Shown: in pieces, positions 1-11,112 of the stretch | Position numbering within the stretch: the stretch's first letter is position 1 | Layout of the letters: every line of letters starts with the position of its first letter | Source: Pseudogymnoascus destructans | Lineage: Eukaryota; Ascomycota; Leotiomycetes; Thelebolales; Thelebolaceae | NCBI RefSeq assembly: GCF_001641265.1 | Contig: NW_020167544.1 | Span: forward strand, 372,001 to 436,000 | DNA: 64,000 bases | Reading direction: 5' to 3' | Translations under genes and position numbers: made by a program | The notes under the pieces: model-generated | The model's input: the letters and a program-made list of their open reading frames with translations, nothing else | Told to the model about the DNA's origin: nothing | The model's database searches: none

Positions 1-1010
1 GAGGGTCGTAGAACATCAAACTCTCGCTTTAGTTCGTCAGAGACCTTGTCAATCATGGTGTTCATGTTGCTAGCATTGTCCATCATGAAATATCCAACTT
101 TTATAGCGATTCCATATTCTCGTATGAACTCCATGATGGCTTCGGCCATGTTTTCTCCACTGTGTTCTCCTTCCAGCTCCTTAATCCTCACCACAAGCGA
201 TTGTAAACCGTGATCTTTGGCTACGAATTGAACTGTGAAACCAATGACCCCCAAACCATTCGGCGAAGTCCAATTGTCAGGAATAATATGGATCAAAGAA
301 AGAGCATTTTGCAAAGCTCTCTTTACAAACTCCTTCTTGTTTTCATAGCCCCATTGTAAGTCGGTTTTAACTGTATCGCCAGACCTTGGAAGGAGATCAT
401 CGGCAGCCGGACGAAGATAGCGGATGAAGTTACGAAAGGCTGGGTGTTCGACCTGAGCAAAAGGGAGACTGCAAGCTACCGTGTAGCGGCAGTATAGTTC
501 GCGCAGAGTGGCTTGGTCAAGCGCATCCTCCTCTACTGTCACCTTGCGTCTCTTGGTAGAGGTCAGGGTTTCTTTGCTCAAGAAGGAACTGATGTCTCCA
601 AGGCGGCTTTCTGTAGCTTCCCGGTGGATGTCTTGCCTCTTAGAGAGCACAATTCCATGCTGTTTACGCAGATGATCGATGATAGTGGACGATCCACCAG
701 AGCAGTTGTACTTCTTGTCTGCTTTCTTCCTGTCGAAGCAGGGTTGGCAATACCACCATTTCCTTCCGTTGGAATCAACCCAGGCAGCTGGTATATTCCT
801 GCCCTCTTATAGTCGACAATGTTGCCAGCTAGGGGATGTCTTGTGGCGGGGGGCGCTAGGATTTGAAGATGAGGAAGCTGCCGAAGAAGAAGTGGCTAAG
901 TTAAGGTCAGAATCGTCCAGACGGCTATTACAGCCAGAAGCACTACTCGAGAGATCGCCAATAGAAGACATGACTTGTGATAGGTTTTGCAGTAAATGGT
1001 GGCTGCACAC
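1..1010 (-). pseudogene. hAT transposase, N-terminal part, truncated by window edge
   Basis: Read on the minus strand, one frame is open from about 806 to the left edge. It contains a BED-type zinc finger (WWYCQPC followed by HLRKQHG), a linker, then the hAT-specific block NWTSPNGLGVIGF and the motif DNASN, which marks the catalytic RNase-H fold. Upstream in the same frame, an in-frame TAA at 807-809 separates it from a Ser-rich N-terminal stretch (to 1010). Either translation starts downstream or this is a nonsense mutation. The rest of the catalytic domain and the dimerisation domain lie outside. Assignment to hAT is firm; activity is doubtful. Confidence 0.8.
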
Positions 1011-1284
1011 ATGTTCGATTCCATCACTGGCACCGCCGTTACCGGGCCCAAAATATATACTGATGATGAAAAATAAACACTCATACCGTCACGTGGACAG
1101 ACGTATTTACCTCTAGCTCTGTAGGTTGAAATTACTTGACCGAAAAGCTCTTGCACTCTCTCTCTCTGAGCCAATTGAAGTCTAACCACTGACAGGAATT
1201 GAGAATCGCTAAGCCCAACAGGGCTAGCATGGTTACGATGGCATTAGTGGCCAGGCTTCAATTGGCTTGGAGGACGTGCAGGAA

Positions 1285-1535
1285 AATTGGGACTATTAGT
1301 CTGACAGTCGGTCTGAGATCATTGGACCAGACGGTTGGTCAGTCTGTTTCAGTCAGACCAGACCATCCGTCCAGTCTGACAAACATAGACTGGACCAACA
1401 GTCTGTCTGATGGACATAGACTGGACCATCAGTCTGGTCTGTAAAACGCAGACTGGACCGATAGTCTATGGACTATTAGTCTGGACTGCAGTCTGGACTA
1501 ATAGTCCAGTTAATGGTCTGGACTATTAGGTTAGG
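1285..1535. repeat. Degenerate AGTCTGGAC repeat field at hAT-1 terminus
   Basis: About 250 bp is built from many imperfect copies, in both orientations, of AGTCTGGAC, GACTATTAG and CAGTCTG. Placement just inside the predicted hAT terminus suggests subterminal transposase-binding repeats. A 81-residue reading frame across it is a by-product of the repetition. Confidence 0.7.
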
Positions 1536-1542
1536 AGCACTG

Positions 1543-2083
1543 ATCTCACAAAGAATGAAGCCAGAGTCATTAGACAGCCATGCCTTATGTTACAATCACT
1601 AGTTTACACGGATAACATTAATACAACATATACCAACATCTTTATTAGTAGAGACGATAGGAGGTTGGTGACGGCGTGATGTTGGCGGCTGCGAGGGCGG
1701 CTGGGGGCGGCCGGCTTGTCAAGTTTGGGATGTTTGAGGAGGTAACATGTTTGGATATTACTTTGTTAGTGATATCAAATAAACAGGGTTAGAAACTCGA
1801 GTATAGTCATGAGTATTAGCATGTACTCGTACTCATGTGTACAGTAAATCCTCGTATTCATAAGTTACTCATAGTCTAATTAGGATTATCTCTGCTTAGT
1901 CAGCACAAAATCGAAATACCGCATTAATTGGGTTATAAGATATTATCTTGTAGGGGGGAATACTTGCATGGACGTTACGTTGAGACCATATCTTATAGGT
2001 CAATATAATATCCTCGCCTTGGCAGTGAAAATCTCTTCATCAGTAACAACTGAGGGCATTCCTGATAGTATTAACAGCTTAAA
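1543..2083. other. Intergenic, no gene seen
   Basis: AT-rich sequence with several short imperfect palindromes around TACTCATG (about 1795-1880). No reading frame resembling a protein and no recognisable RNA gene was seen. Confidence 0.5.
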
Positions 2084-2693
2084 ATGCCTCGAATGCCTCC
2101 ATTTAAAGCTCCTGAGACTGGTCAGACAACGCTGTCGTTCGGTGGACCTCGCCGTCGCCCAGGACCCCATATTCCAGCACTATCCCCGCCTCCTACCCCT
2201 CCGTGAATCCCGAGTTCTACACCCCAATCAGGAGGCCCAAATGAGAGCGCTATTGTCCGTGAATTCCAAGCAATTGCTGCAAGTTCTGGCATTACGAATG
2301 AGGCCAGTTCTGACATAGAAACTGGCCTAGTTCGGATGAGAAAATCATATACTCGGGAGCAAAAACTACGTGCAATTCAATACGCCACAACAACTATGGT
2401 GATTCGAAATGGAAAGGCTCAAATCATCAGTCGATACGAGATGTCAGGAAAGCTTGGAATTACTCCAATAATGCTTAAGAAATGGATTGAAAGTAAGGCG
2501 ACAATTGCTAGTCAAAATAAGGCTTCTAGGAGGGCAAAATTTAAAGTACAACTTGGCCAGGAACCTGAAATGGAAAAACACGGCAATATATAGAGATCTA
2601 TACCCTCATCGAGTAATTCAACTTGATGGGAAGTTTCAATACCTTGGTTTCAAGTTCTCAAACGCATGGTTCCAAGGATTTCGACGCCGATTG
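2084..2693 (+). pseudogene. pogo/Tigger-type transposase, N-terminal remnant (pogo-1)
   Basis: The frame opens at ATG 2084 (MPRMPPFK), is stopped by TGA at 2204-2206 (CGA to TGA fits RIP) and continues in the same frame to 2593. It includes the N-terminal helix-turn-helix of DDE-superfamily transposases (KSYTREQKLRAIQYA ... MLKKWIESK). After a +1 shift the reading continues to 2693 with FSNAWFQGFRRR, the hallmark of the second (Tc5-type) DNA-binding domain of Tigger-like elements. The catalytic DDE domain is missing: the gene ends near an LTR-A copy that begins at 2744. Truncated, frameshifted and carrying a stop, it is dead. Confidence 0.75.
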
Positions 2694-2743
2694 TAACGAT
2701 GCCTTCTCGTCCTTCATTCTAGGGAGTATACTCTGGGGCCGCG

Positions 2744-3668
2744 TGTCATACTGACATTCGTTGCACTCAGTTTGCTATCAAACTCAAGAGCAAACTTGGA
2801 AATCTCCTCCTCAAACCTACAAGTCACTATACATATTTTGGCTTATCACACCACAACAAGAGCAATACTACTCAACGATTGCTACAACCATCTATGATTC
2901 ATTACACGTCATCGCTCCTTAGTTACTGGGCTGATATTACCACATAGCATATCTCTACAACCCTCTATGATTCATTACATGACATCACTCATACTACCAC
3001 ATGACATATCTCTACCAACTAGAGGCCTAGGAGCATGAACGATAGCTCTAAAAGATCCTACAAACCTCTATGATTCATTACATGTCATCGCTCTTTAGTT
3101 ACCCACAAGATTGGTTAAGTTATGACATAATTTGTCTGTGACATAATTTGTCTATGACATAATTTGTCTATAGGGGTACTCTGACCTTGGACCTCCTTTT
3201 ACTTCCTATAGGCTATGAACCTAAGAGATGGTTCTATGGGATTCTCTTACGTCGACTACAGTTACCAAGCCTGGTAAGTCATGGAAAGTCTTGGAAAATG
3301 AGAGAACTACATTCCTTTAGCATAAATAGGATTGCCCTTTCCTTAAGAAAGGGCAAGCAGACAATACAGTAAATCGACTATCACATACTTCCACATCTTT
3401 TCCAAGCTTCCAAGCATTCATCTTGTTACTCCTTGTTTCTGAAAAGTCAGTGAGGTGTTAACCTCTGACTTACCCCTGAGTTCCCAGACTCAACATTTGT
3501 TGCAACTTGTCTGAACCACTTCACTACATCACACACCTGATTGCTGCGTTGTGGAATAGTCTAAGATACGACCCTTTGGCTCTGTTTCCTAAGACAGTGT
3601 GTTGTCTTAGTAAATTCATCCCTTCCTTGGGTGGCTAGATTCTCACATCTGGTGCACCCACCATTACA
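2744..3668 (-). repeat. LTR-A, full-length copy (925 bp), minus orientation
   Basis: On the plus strand it begins TGTCATACTGACATTC and ends CACCCACCATTACA, the reverse complement of the LTR-A family that starts TGTAATGGTGGG and ends CAGTATGACA. These are TG...CA ends as expected for a long terminal repeat. A near-perfect palindrome around CTTAAG (TTGCCCTTTC/GAAAGGGCAA) lies in the middle. No target duplication flanks it (ccgcg on the left, cttgc on the right), so it is not a simple insertion at this site; see the rearranged neighbour. Confidence 0.85.
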
Positions 3669-4632
3669 CTTGCCCTTTCTTAAGGAAAGGGCAATCCTGT
3701 TTATGCTAAAGGAATGTAGTTCTCTCATTTTCCAAGACTTTCCATGACTTACCAGGCTTGGTAACTGTAGTCGACGTAAGAGAATCCCATAGAACCATCT
3801 CTTAGGTTCGTAGCCTATAGGAAGTAAAAGGAGGTCCAAGGTCAGAGTACCCCTATAGACAAATTATGTCATAGACAAATTATGTCACAGACAAATTATG
3901 TCATAACTTAACCAATCTTGTGGGTAACTAAAGAGCGATGACGTGTAATGAATCATAGAGGTTCGTAGGAGCTTTTAGAGCTATCGTTCATGCTCCTAGG
4001 CTCTAGTTGGTAGAGATATGTCATGTGGTAGTATGAGTGATGTCATGTAATGAATCATAGAGGGTTGTAGAGATATGCTATGTGGTAATATCGGCCCAGT
4101 AACTAAGGAGCGATGACGTGTAATGAATCATAGATGGTTGTAGCAATCGTTGAGTAGTATTGCTCTTGTTGTTGGTGCAATCGTTGAGTAGTATTGCTCT
4201 TGTTGTTGGTGTGATAAGCCAAAATATGTATAGTGACTTGTAGGTTTGAGGAGGAGATTTCCAAGTTTGCTCTTGAGTTTGATAGCAAACTGAGTGCAAC
4301 GAATGTCAGTATGACAGCAAGCAGACAATACAGTAAATCAACTATCACATACTTCCACGTCTTTTCCAAGCTTCCAAGCATTCATCTTGTTACTCCTTGT
4401 TTCTGAGAAGTCAGTGAGGTGTTAACCTCTGACTTACCCCTGAGTTCCCAGACTCAACATTTGTTGCAACTTGTCTAAACCACTTCACTACATCACACAC
4501 CTGATTGCTGCGTTGTGGAATAGTCTAAGCTATGACCCTTTGGCTCTTTTTCCTAAGACAGTGTGTTGTCTTAGTAAATTCATCCCTTCCTTGGGTGGCT
4601 AGATTCTCACATCTGGTGCACCCACCATTACA
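3669..4632. repeat. LTR-A, second copy with internal inversion
   Basis: Positions 3669-4316 are LTR-A sequence in plus orientation, starting exactly at the central palindrome (TTGCCCTTTC) and ending at the family terminus CAGTATGACA. Positions 4317-4632 are LTR-A in minus orientation, starting at the base that normally follows the palindrome (GCAAGCAGAC) and ending CCACCATTACA. Flipping 3669-4316 would restore one ordinary minus-strand LTR of about 960 bp lying directly against the copy at 2744-3668. No target duplication is visible at 4633 (gaaag). Confidence 0.8.
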
Positions 4633-5207
4633 GAAAGTATGGCAAACAGCTTAACGCTACTTGGCAAGGTCAAGGCAGGTGCAAGGCCCCGCAGGGACAG
4701 CTATGTGCCACGTTGAAGGGAAAAGAGAACTGGAGTATTACTACTCAGGATCTTGAGGAATTCCACTTGTCAAACAGAGAAGACGAGAACGATGACAAGG
4801 AGCTCACTAGTTCTCAAAAGCACCAGTTACAAGCATTTGAGAAGACAGCAAGTAAGACTCTCTTCAAGGAACAACTGCCAGGAGCAGTAAGAACCTTCAA
4901 GGAAGCCATGCTTCATCAGACGGTCAATCAAAGAATTCCTGTGCCCAAGCCACCAATGAGCTGGCAGGACACTACACAATACTGGGAGGTTGCAGTTCGC
5001 ACAGTGAGGTGCCAACCAGAATACCCTCACCAGCAGGAAAGCATCCCAAGAGAAGAAAGGGTAACACGAGTGTTAGAAGCACATGAACGCCTACGCCGTG
5101 AAGCAGAACGAAGAAGAGAAAGGGTACCAGTTCTACGACCATTAGAATATGGTGAACATGATGGATTTTCCTCAGACAGTTATTCCTCAGACGATTCAAA
5201 AAACTAG
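4633..5207 (+). pseudogene. Gypsy-1 gag, C-terminal fragment
   Basis: An open frame of at least 164 residues, polar and rich in Glu/Arg (EAHERLRREAERRRERV), ending in a Ser/Asp-rich tail at a TAG. The apparent start codon at 4713 is TTG, so the frame is an internal piece of a longer gag and not an independent gene. Homologous, stop-ridden sequence follows the zinc knuckle of copy 2 (about 28075-28860). Its role would be the nucleocapsid-to-protease linker region; no catalytic motif is present. Confidence 0.65.
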
Positions 5208-5348
5208 GAGTCCTCGGCAGTAGGCCACTGGCGAGCGACACAAAGAGGCCTAGTACAAACCAGCTATGCGCCATAACGGGCAGCATGCAGCTATATGTGG
5301 TTGCTAAGATACAACAGCAACACCTCTGAGCTATGATAGACTCAGGAG

Positions 5349-6294
5349 CAACGTGTCATACTGACATTTGTTGCACTCAGTTTGCTATCAAACTCAAGAG
5401 CAAACTTAGAAATCTCCTCCTCAAACCTACAAGTCACCATACATATCTTGGCTTATCACACCAACAACAGAAGCAATACTACTCAACGATTGCTGCAAAC
5501 TCTTCTACTACATCTGTTTATGCTACATACATCACAGCATATTATTTGGACACTCATTGAACAAGTTATTAAGAATATCTCCTCCTTAAGGGGGTGGGCC
5601 AATACTACCACATGGCATATCTCTACCAACTAGAGGCCTAGGAACATGAACGATAGCTCTAGAAGCTTCTACAACCCTCTATGATTCATTACACGTCATC
5701 GCTCCTTAGTTACCCACAAGATTGGTTAAGTTATGACATAATTTGTCTATAGGTACTCTGACCTTGGACCTCCTTTTCACTTCCTATAGGCTAGGAACCC
5801 AAGAGATGGTTCTATGGGATTCTCTTACGTTCACTACATGATTAGCAAGCTAGTTGTGGGTCGCACTTGATTTCTAATACATTTACCAAGCCTGGTTAGT
5901 CATGGAAAGTCATGGAAAATGAGAGAACTACACTCCTTTGGCATAAATAGGATTGCCCTTTCCTTAAGAAAGGGCAAGCAGGCAATACAGTAAATCGACT
6001 ATCACATACTTCCACGTCTTTTCCACGCTTCCAAGCATTCATCTTGTTACTCCTTGTTTCTGAAAAGTCAGTGAGGTGTTAACCTCTGACTTACCCCTGA
6101 GTTCCCAGACTCAACATTTGTTGCAACTTGTCTAAACCACTTCACTACATCACACACCTGATTGCTGCGTTGTGGAATAGTCTAAGCTACGACCCTTTGG
6201 CTCTGTTTTCTAAGACAGTGTGTTGTCTTAGTAAATTCATCCCTTCCTTGGGTGGCTAGATTCTCACATCTGGTGCACCCACCATTACACAACG
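5349..6294 (-). repeat. Solo LTR-A (5354-6289, 936 bp) with target duplication CAACG
   Basis: The repeat runs from TGTCATACTG at 5354 to CCACCATTACA at 6289 and is flanked by an exact 5-bp duplication, CAACG (5349-5353 and 6290-6294). Removing the LTR and one duplicate joins the Gypsy-1 protease region as in the uninterrupted copy 2 (around 28985-29020). A lone LTR with a perfect duplication is the footprint of recombination between the two LTRs of a former full element. It differs from the 2744 copy by a short extra block near 5841-5880. Confidence 0.93.
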
Positions 6295-7631
6295 GGCAAC
6301 TTTATGACAAAGAAAGTAGCAGACACACATGGTTTCAGGATGCAACTGAAGACCGATCCATACCCATTAATGGTTGTAGATGGAGAGCCCATCTCAACTA
6401 ACAATGGAATGGTGACCCAGGAGACGGTCCCATTAGAAATGGTCATGCTACGCGGACACAAGGAAACGATACAGTTTGCTATTGTGCACATGGACAATCA
6501 TGCATGCATACTTGGTGTACCGTGGCTCAAGAAACACAACCCCCAGATCGACTGGCGGAATGAGAAAGTTGTGATGAGCCAGTGCGCGTGTGAACAACGA
6601 ACAGACACTTCGCAGAAGGAGAAAACCTCCAAAGACTGGAAGGAGTTATGTGCGACCACCGAGTCTAATGACCTAGCCCAGGCATCCTCACTGAAGCAAA
6701 TACCAGTGGAGTATAAGGAATACGAGCAGTTATTCCGGGAAGGCCCTAACGAAGAGGCGCTTCCTAAGCACCAACCATGGGATCATGAGATACCTATCAT
6801 GGAAGGAAAGAGTCTACCGTTCAGACCAATATATCAGATGTCAGCAGCAGAGCTAGATGTACTGAAGGAATACATTGACGAGAACCTCGCAAAACGGTTC
6901 ATTCGACCATCGACATCACCAGCAGGAAGTCCAATACTATTTGTGCCAAAGAAGGACAAGAAGCTAAGACTCTGCGTGGACTATCGAGGAACAAATAATG
7001 TCACTATCAAAGATAGATATGCTTTACCTTTGATAAACGAACTACACGACCAGTTCCAGGGAGCCAAGATATTTACCAAGCTGGACCTCAGAGGCGCCTA
7101 TAACCTGATTCGAATCAAGGAAGGGGATGAGTGGAAAACAGCATTCTGCACCCGCTATGGCTTGTTCGAATACTTGGTTATGCCCTTTGGTCTAACAAAT
7201 GCACCAGCATCCATGCAGAGGCTAATGAATGCAGCTCTCCATGAATACTTGGATGTGTTTGTTATCGTCTACACATTGGTCATGTTCGGAAGTTATTACA
7301 GAAGTTAAAGGAGCATCAGTTACTCCTCAAGCCAGAAAAATGCGAATTCCACAAGGATCAAGTAGAATTCTTAGGCTACATTGTCGGAACGCATGGCATC
7401 AAAATGGACTAAGCAAAGGTCACAGCAGTGTTGGAATGGCCAACACCAACCACGGTCAAAGAAGTACAAGCCTTCTTAGGCTTTGCCAACTTCTACCGGA
7501 GGTTTATTATGGGATATTCCAAGGTAGCTCAACCACTTACAGAGCTTACAATGAAAGACCTTATGTTTAAATGGACAAGCAAGGCAGAGGCTGCTTTTCA
7601 GGAACTTAAGACGAAGTTCACAGAACTTTGA
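6295..7631 (+). pseudogene. Gypsy-1 pol: protease, reverse transcriptase, start of RNase H
   Basis: Frame 6304-7308 covers the end of the retropepsin fold (ILGVPWLKKHNPQIDW), a linker, and the RT fingers and palm (FVPKKDKKLRLCVDYR, FTKLDLRGAYNLIRI, VMPFGLTNAPASMQRLMN). At about 7269 roughly 50 bp are missing relative to copy 2, removing the catalytic YLDD box and shifting the frame. Reading resumes with the thumb and connection (EKCEFHKDQVEFLGYI, FLGFANFYRRFI) to about 7631, with a TAA after GIKMD as in copy 2. Loss of YxDD makes this RT certainly inactive. Confidence 0.85.
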
Positions 7632-9487
7632 GTAAGCTTCTTTGTTGTCATGAAATTCAAGACTCTTGTGATCTGACAAAACTTGGACTGGCATTGCTGT
7701 GCCCTTGACTTCTGGTCTCCATGCTTCGAAGCATCTGATCATGGTGAGTAACTCCTTGTCATAGATTTCGTAATTGCATTCTGTAGGTGCCATCTTTTTC
7801 GAGAAGAATGCAACTGGATGTAGGATTCCCTTGTCATCTTTCTGTGACAGTAACCCTGAGGAAATAAAATCTGAGGCATCAGCTTCAACATAGGCTGTCT
7901 TCTCTCTATCGAAATGTCGTAAGACTGGGGCTTCTGTGACAGTCTTTTTCAGAAGTGTGAATGCTTCCTGACATGCTTCTGTCCATTTGAAGACATGGTC
8001 TTTTTTCGTTAAGTTGACAAGTGGTTTCATGATGTTTGAATAGTTCTTGATAAACCTTTGATAGAACACACAGAATCCGATAAAAGCTTGCGTGTCCCGT
8101 AATAATTTTGCTGCTTTCCAATCGAGTATAGTGTTCATCTTTCCAGGATCCATGCGAATTCCATTAACTCCAATGATGAGTCCTAAGAATTTTGTCTCTT
8201 AAACGAAGAATTCACATTTTGCTATATCTGCTTGTAGTCCTGCTTCTCGAAGCTTTTGTAGAACCATTTTGACATGCTTAACATGTTCCTCCTTACTTGT
8301 GCTATAGACGAGAAGATCATCCATGTATGTAGTAACGAATTTGTTTATGTATTCCATTAATGTTTCATTCATATATTGTTAGAATGTTGCTAGGCCATTT
8401 GTAAGTCCAAATGGGAGAACTTTGTATTTGTACAATCCAAATCGAGTTTTGAATGTTGTCAGATCTTTGTCCTGCTCTGTATGCATGTGAATTCGATTAA
8501 AGGCATGTCTAATATCAATCTTTGTAAGATATTTAGCACCTATGATTTGAGCCAATGTTTCATCAATGAGGGGAAGTGGGTATGAGTCTTTCCTTGTGAT
8601 CGCATTTAGTTTGCGATAGTCTACGCAAAATCGAAGTCCACCTCCTGGTTTGCGTACAAATAACACAGGTGAGGCAAATGGTGCTTTGCTAGCTTCGATG
8701 AATCCTTTGGTAAGATTGTTCTCCATGATGTCTCGAGAAGAGCTTGATCTTGTGAAGAAATGTTATAGAGTGGTGCATGCCCTAGTTTTGAGTTCCCTTC
8801 TAACACAATGTGATGGTCTGCATATCTGTGAGGCAGGAGCTTGTCTGCAGCCTGTTTTGAGAACACATCGAGATATTTATGGAACTGCTTTAGGAGGATC
8901 AGTTTTGGGTTGATTTCTTTCGTTTCCTCCTTTGCTTGTTCAGCAAGTATATCTTTAAATGATACTGCAAAAACCTTAGCTCCTTTCTGCTTGCGAAGCA
9001 TATTGAATGGTGCAGCTCTAATCATTGTAACAGTGCATGTGTTCTTGTTCTTATAATGAGGTTGGAGGGCTGGCTTTAGAGCTTCTTTATCTTGTATTTG
9101 CTTCTTAGCTTGGGGACTTGCAGTTTTCATTTTTAATGTGTCTGTTGGTGTAGTGTGCTGGCAGTGACCCTTTGTAAAGATAACTTGGTCGTTTACCATA
9201 TCGAGTGTGACTCCACGCTGCTTCATCCAAGCTTTCCTAAGAATGATAGAATGTTTCCCAAGAGTAGTAATGAATAGAGGGCATAGACTTTCAACGTGAT
9301 CTCCAATTTGTAGTTGAGAATATATAGCATGTGTAACTGTAGGTGCTACAACTCCATTAAATCCTTCGATGTTCTTTGGTTTTATAAGTTGGATAGGAGA
9401 GATGTTCTCAATTTCACAAATTTGTTTTGCGTCAACAGCATTCACAAAGCTTCCATCTGTTCCACTGCTATCCATTAAGGCTTGCAT
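7632..9487 (-). pseudogene. Gypsy-2 pol: protease, RT, RNase H
   Basis: The frame from 9487 starts with a retropepsin-like domain (LMDSSGTDGSFVN, a variant of the D-S/T-G active site; here an extra S follows the Asp). RT continues in other frames: VLFVRKPGGGLRFCVDYRKL, KIDIRHAFNRIHM and VLPFGLTN within 8379-8726; YMDD at about 8314-8325 followed by LLVY; then FIGFCVFYQRFIKNY and RNase H with VEADASDF, YEIYDKELL and LSDHKSLE to about 7640. At least two frameshifts and an in-frame stop make it inactive. The RT catalytic motif itself is intact. Confidence 0.85.
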
Positions 9488-9499
9488 GACAATTTGATT

Positions 9500-10343
9500 T
9501 CTTCCTATTCTGCAGATAGCTAAGAACGGAGTGTCATAGTCTAAATGGGATAATGATGAGGCAGAGGAGGCAATTCTTGCTGTAGAACCTCTAGTGACAT
9601 CTTTTCTAGAGGCTATTCTTTTCCTGACTCATACTAGGAAGGATCCTTAGTAGCAGAGATCTTATTAAGTCTGCTTTTCTGTTTCTAAAAGCAGTCGTGA
9701 GCACGATGGCCGCTTTCGTGGCAATGGAAGCACTTGCCAAGCTTCATAAGCGATTCTTTCTCAGGATCTTAGTAGGGAGGGCGGTAGAGCTTCTTCTAGA
9801 GTGCTACTATTTCAACAGCGGTACTAGCAGTAGGGCTCTAGCCACTCTGCTTCTGGTAGGCAAACGGCTGTGGCTTCATTCTCTTCTCCTTTTCTTGAAT
9901 TCTCTGTAGGTTTTGGTCCACAAGCATGCATTTCTTCACGAATTCATCTAGGGTGGTAGCTCCCACTTCTGCAAGAAGGGCTTTCTGCATGCCTTGGTTG
10001 ATTTTAAATCAGAGATCGTCAAGCAAGGTCTCTTCTGAGTAGTCCAGCTCTGCAGTGAGTCTATGAAATTTAGCCTAGAATGTTGTGAAGGTATTCTTGC
10101 CCTAGTATAGCTTGCGGTACTCAGTTTGTGCAGTGTGTCTCCTATCGGGGTTGCTAAACACTTTCTTAAGGAGTTGGAGGATTTTTTCTGCTAACTGAAG
10201 CATGTTTGGTGATGTAATGCGAAGCCCTAGGTTCACATGGCGAACTGCGAGTCCTCCTAGTCTGCTTTGGAGATAACTCATCTACATCTTGTCAATTAGG
10301 AATTGGTCGATGTTAGCTTCTAGCTTAAGTCGGATCTTCACAT
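9500..10343 (-). pseudogene. Gypsy-2 gag with CCHC zinc knuckle
   Basis: Minus-strand translation across several frames gives retroviral-gag-like sequence and, at about 9690-9760, the knuckle C-F-H-C-H-E-S-G-H-R-A-H-D-C (CX2CX4HX4C), which binds the element's own RNA in the virus-like particle. The reading is broken by several TAG codons and frameshifts. No start codon can be assigned because the 5' part is replaced by LTR-A. Confidence 0.65.
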
Positions 10344-11112
10344 GATGTAGTGGAGTGGTTTAGACAAGTTGTAACAAATGTTGAGTCTGAGAACTCAGGG
10401 ATAAGTCAGAGGTTAGCACCTCACTGACTTTTCAGAAACAAGGAGTAACAAGATCAATGCTTGGAAGCTTAAAGACGTGGAAGTATGTGATAGTCAATTT
10501 ACTGTATTGTCTGCTTGCCCTTTCTTAAGGAAAGGGCAATCCTATTTATGCTAAAGGAGTGTAGTTCTCTCATTTTCCAAGACTTTCCATGACTAACCAG
10601 GCTTGGTAACTGTAGTCGACATAAGAGAATCCCATAGAACCATCTCTTAGGTTCCTAGCCTATAGGAAGTGAAAGGAGGTCCAAGTTCAGAGTACCCCTA
10701 TTGACAGATTATGTCATAACTTAACCAATCTTGTGGGTAACTAAGGAGCGATGATGTGTAATGAATCATAGATGGTTGTAGAAGCTTTTGGAGTTATCGT
10801 TCATGTTCCTAGGCCTCTAGTTGATAGAGATATGTCATGTGTAGTATTAGCCCAGTAACTAAGGAGTGATGTCATGTAATGAATCATAGAGGGTTGTAGA
10901 GATATGCTATGTGGTCATATCGGCCCAGTAACTTAAGGAGCAATGACGTGTAATGAATCATAGAGGGTTGTAGCAATCGTTGAGTAGTATTGCTATTGTT
11001 GTTGGTGTGACAAGCCAAAATATGTATAGTGACTTGTAGGTTTGAGGAGGAGATTTCTAAGTTTGCTCTTGAGTTTGATAGCAAACTGAGTGCAACGAAT
11101 TTCAGTATGACA
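10344..11112 (+). repeat. LTR-A, 5'-truncated copy (769 bp)
   Basis: LTR-A in plus orientation from GATGTAGTGGAGTGG, about 160 bp into the family, to the terminus CAGTATGACA at 11112. The first part and the left target duplication are missing where it meets Gypsy-2. It contains the central palindrome and the terminal block common to all copies. Confidence 0.85.

Larger units (their letters stand above)
1..1542 (-). mobile_element. hAT-1 DNA transposon, right part (runs off the window)
   Basis: The element holds a minus-strand hAT transposase. Its outer end is taken as position 1542, where the strand reads CAGTGCTCCTAACC inward, a typical hAT terminus beginning CAGTG. Between the gene and this end lies a dense field of AGTCTGGAC-type repeats, which in hAT elements usually serve as subterminal transposase-binding sites. 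The left end and the 8-bp target duplication partner lie outside the window, so completeness cannot be judged. The expected duplication on this side would be ATCTCACA at 1543-1550. Confidence 0.7.
4633..7631 (+). mobile_element. Gypsy-1 retrotransposon, copy 1 (internal part, little mutated)
   Basis: Internal region of a Ty3/Gypsy element running from the C-terminal part of gag through protease and reverse transcriptase into the start of RNase H. It aligns collinearly with the heavily mutated copy at 28070-30365. It is cut on the left by rearranged LTR-A, interrupted at 5354-6289 by a solo LTR-A, and joined at about 7632 to an unrelated Gypsy on the opposite strand. Compared with copy 2 it has few TAG/TGA stops, so it probably escaped RIP or arrived later. 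Confidence 0.85.
7632..10343 (-). mobile_element. Gypsy-2 retrotransposon (internal part, minus strand)
   Basis: A second, clearly different Ty3/Gypsy element read right to left: gag with a CCHC knuckle (about 9760-9690), protease (9487 downwards), RT, and RNase H up to an abrupt junction with Gypsy-1 at about 7632. On the right it abuts a truncated LTR-A at 10344. Integrase is absent. Several frameshifts and stops mark it as decayed. Confidence 0.8.

Noticed and set aside
3187..3839. Two copies of a 61-92-residue frame (DLLLLPIGYEPKRWFYG), plus and minus
   Set aside because: Both lie in LTR-A on opposite strands, as expected from the inversion; no protein features.
4078..4381. Repeated small frame (about 65-103 residues) containing SNSRANLEISSSNLQV in several LTR-A copies
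   Set aside because: It appears wherever LTR-A occurs (also 5333-5633, 10884-11153, 14076-14364, 39805-40116), in two overlapping frames, with varying starts. It is an open frame of the LTR, not a gene with independent support.
5354..6289. LTR-A as the 5' LTR of Gypsy-1 copy 1
   Set aside because: It lies inside the protease region in opposite orientation with its own CAACG duplication, so it is a later insertion.
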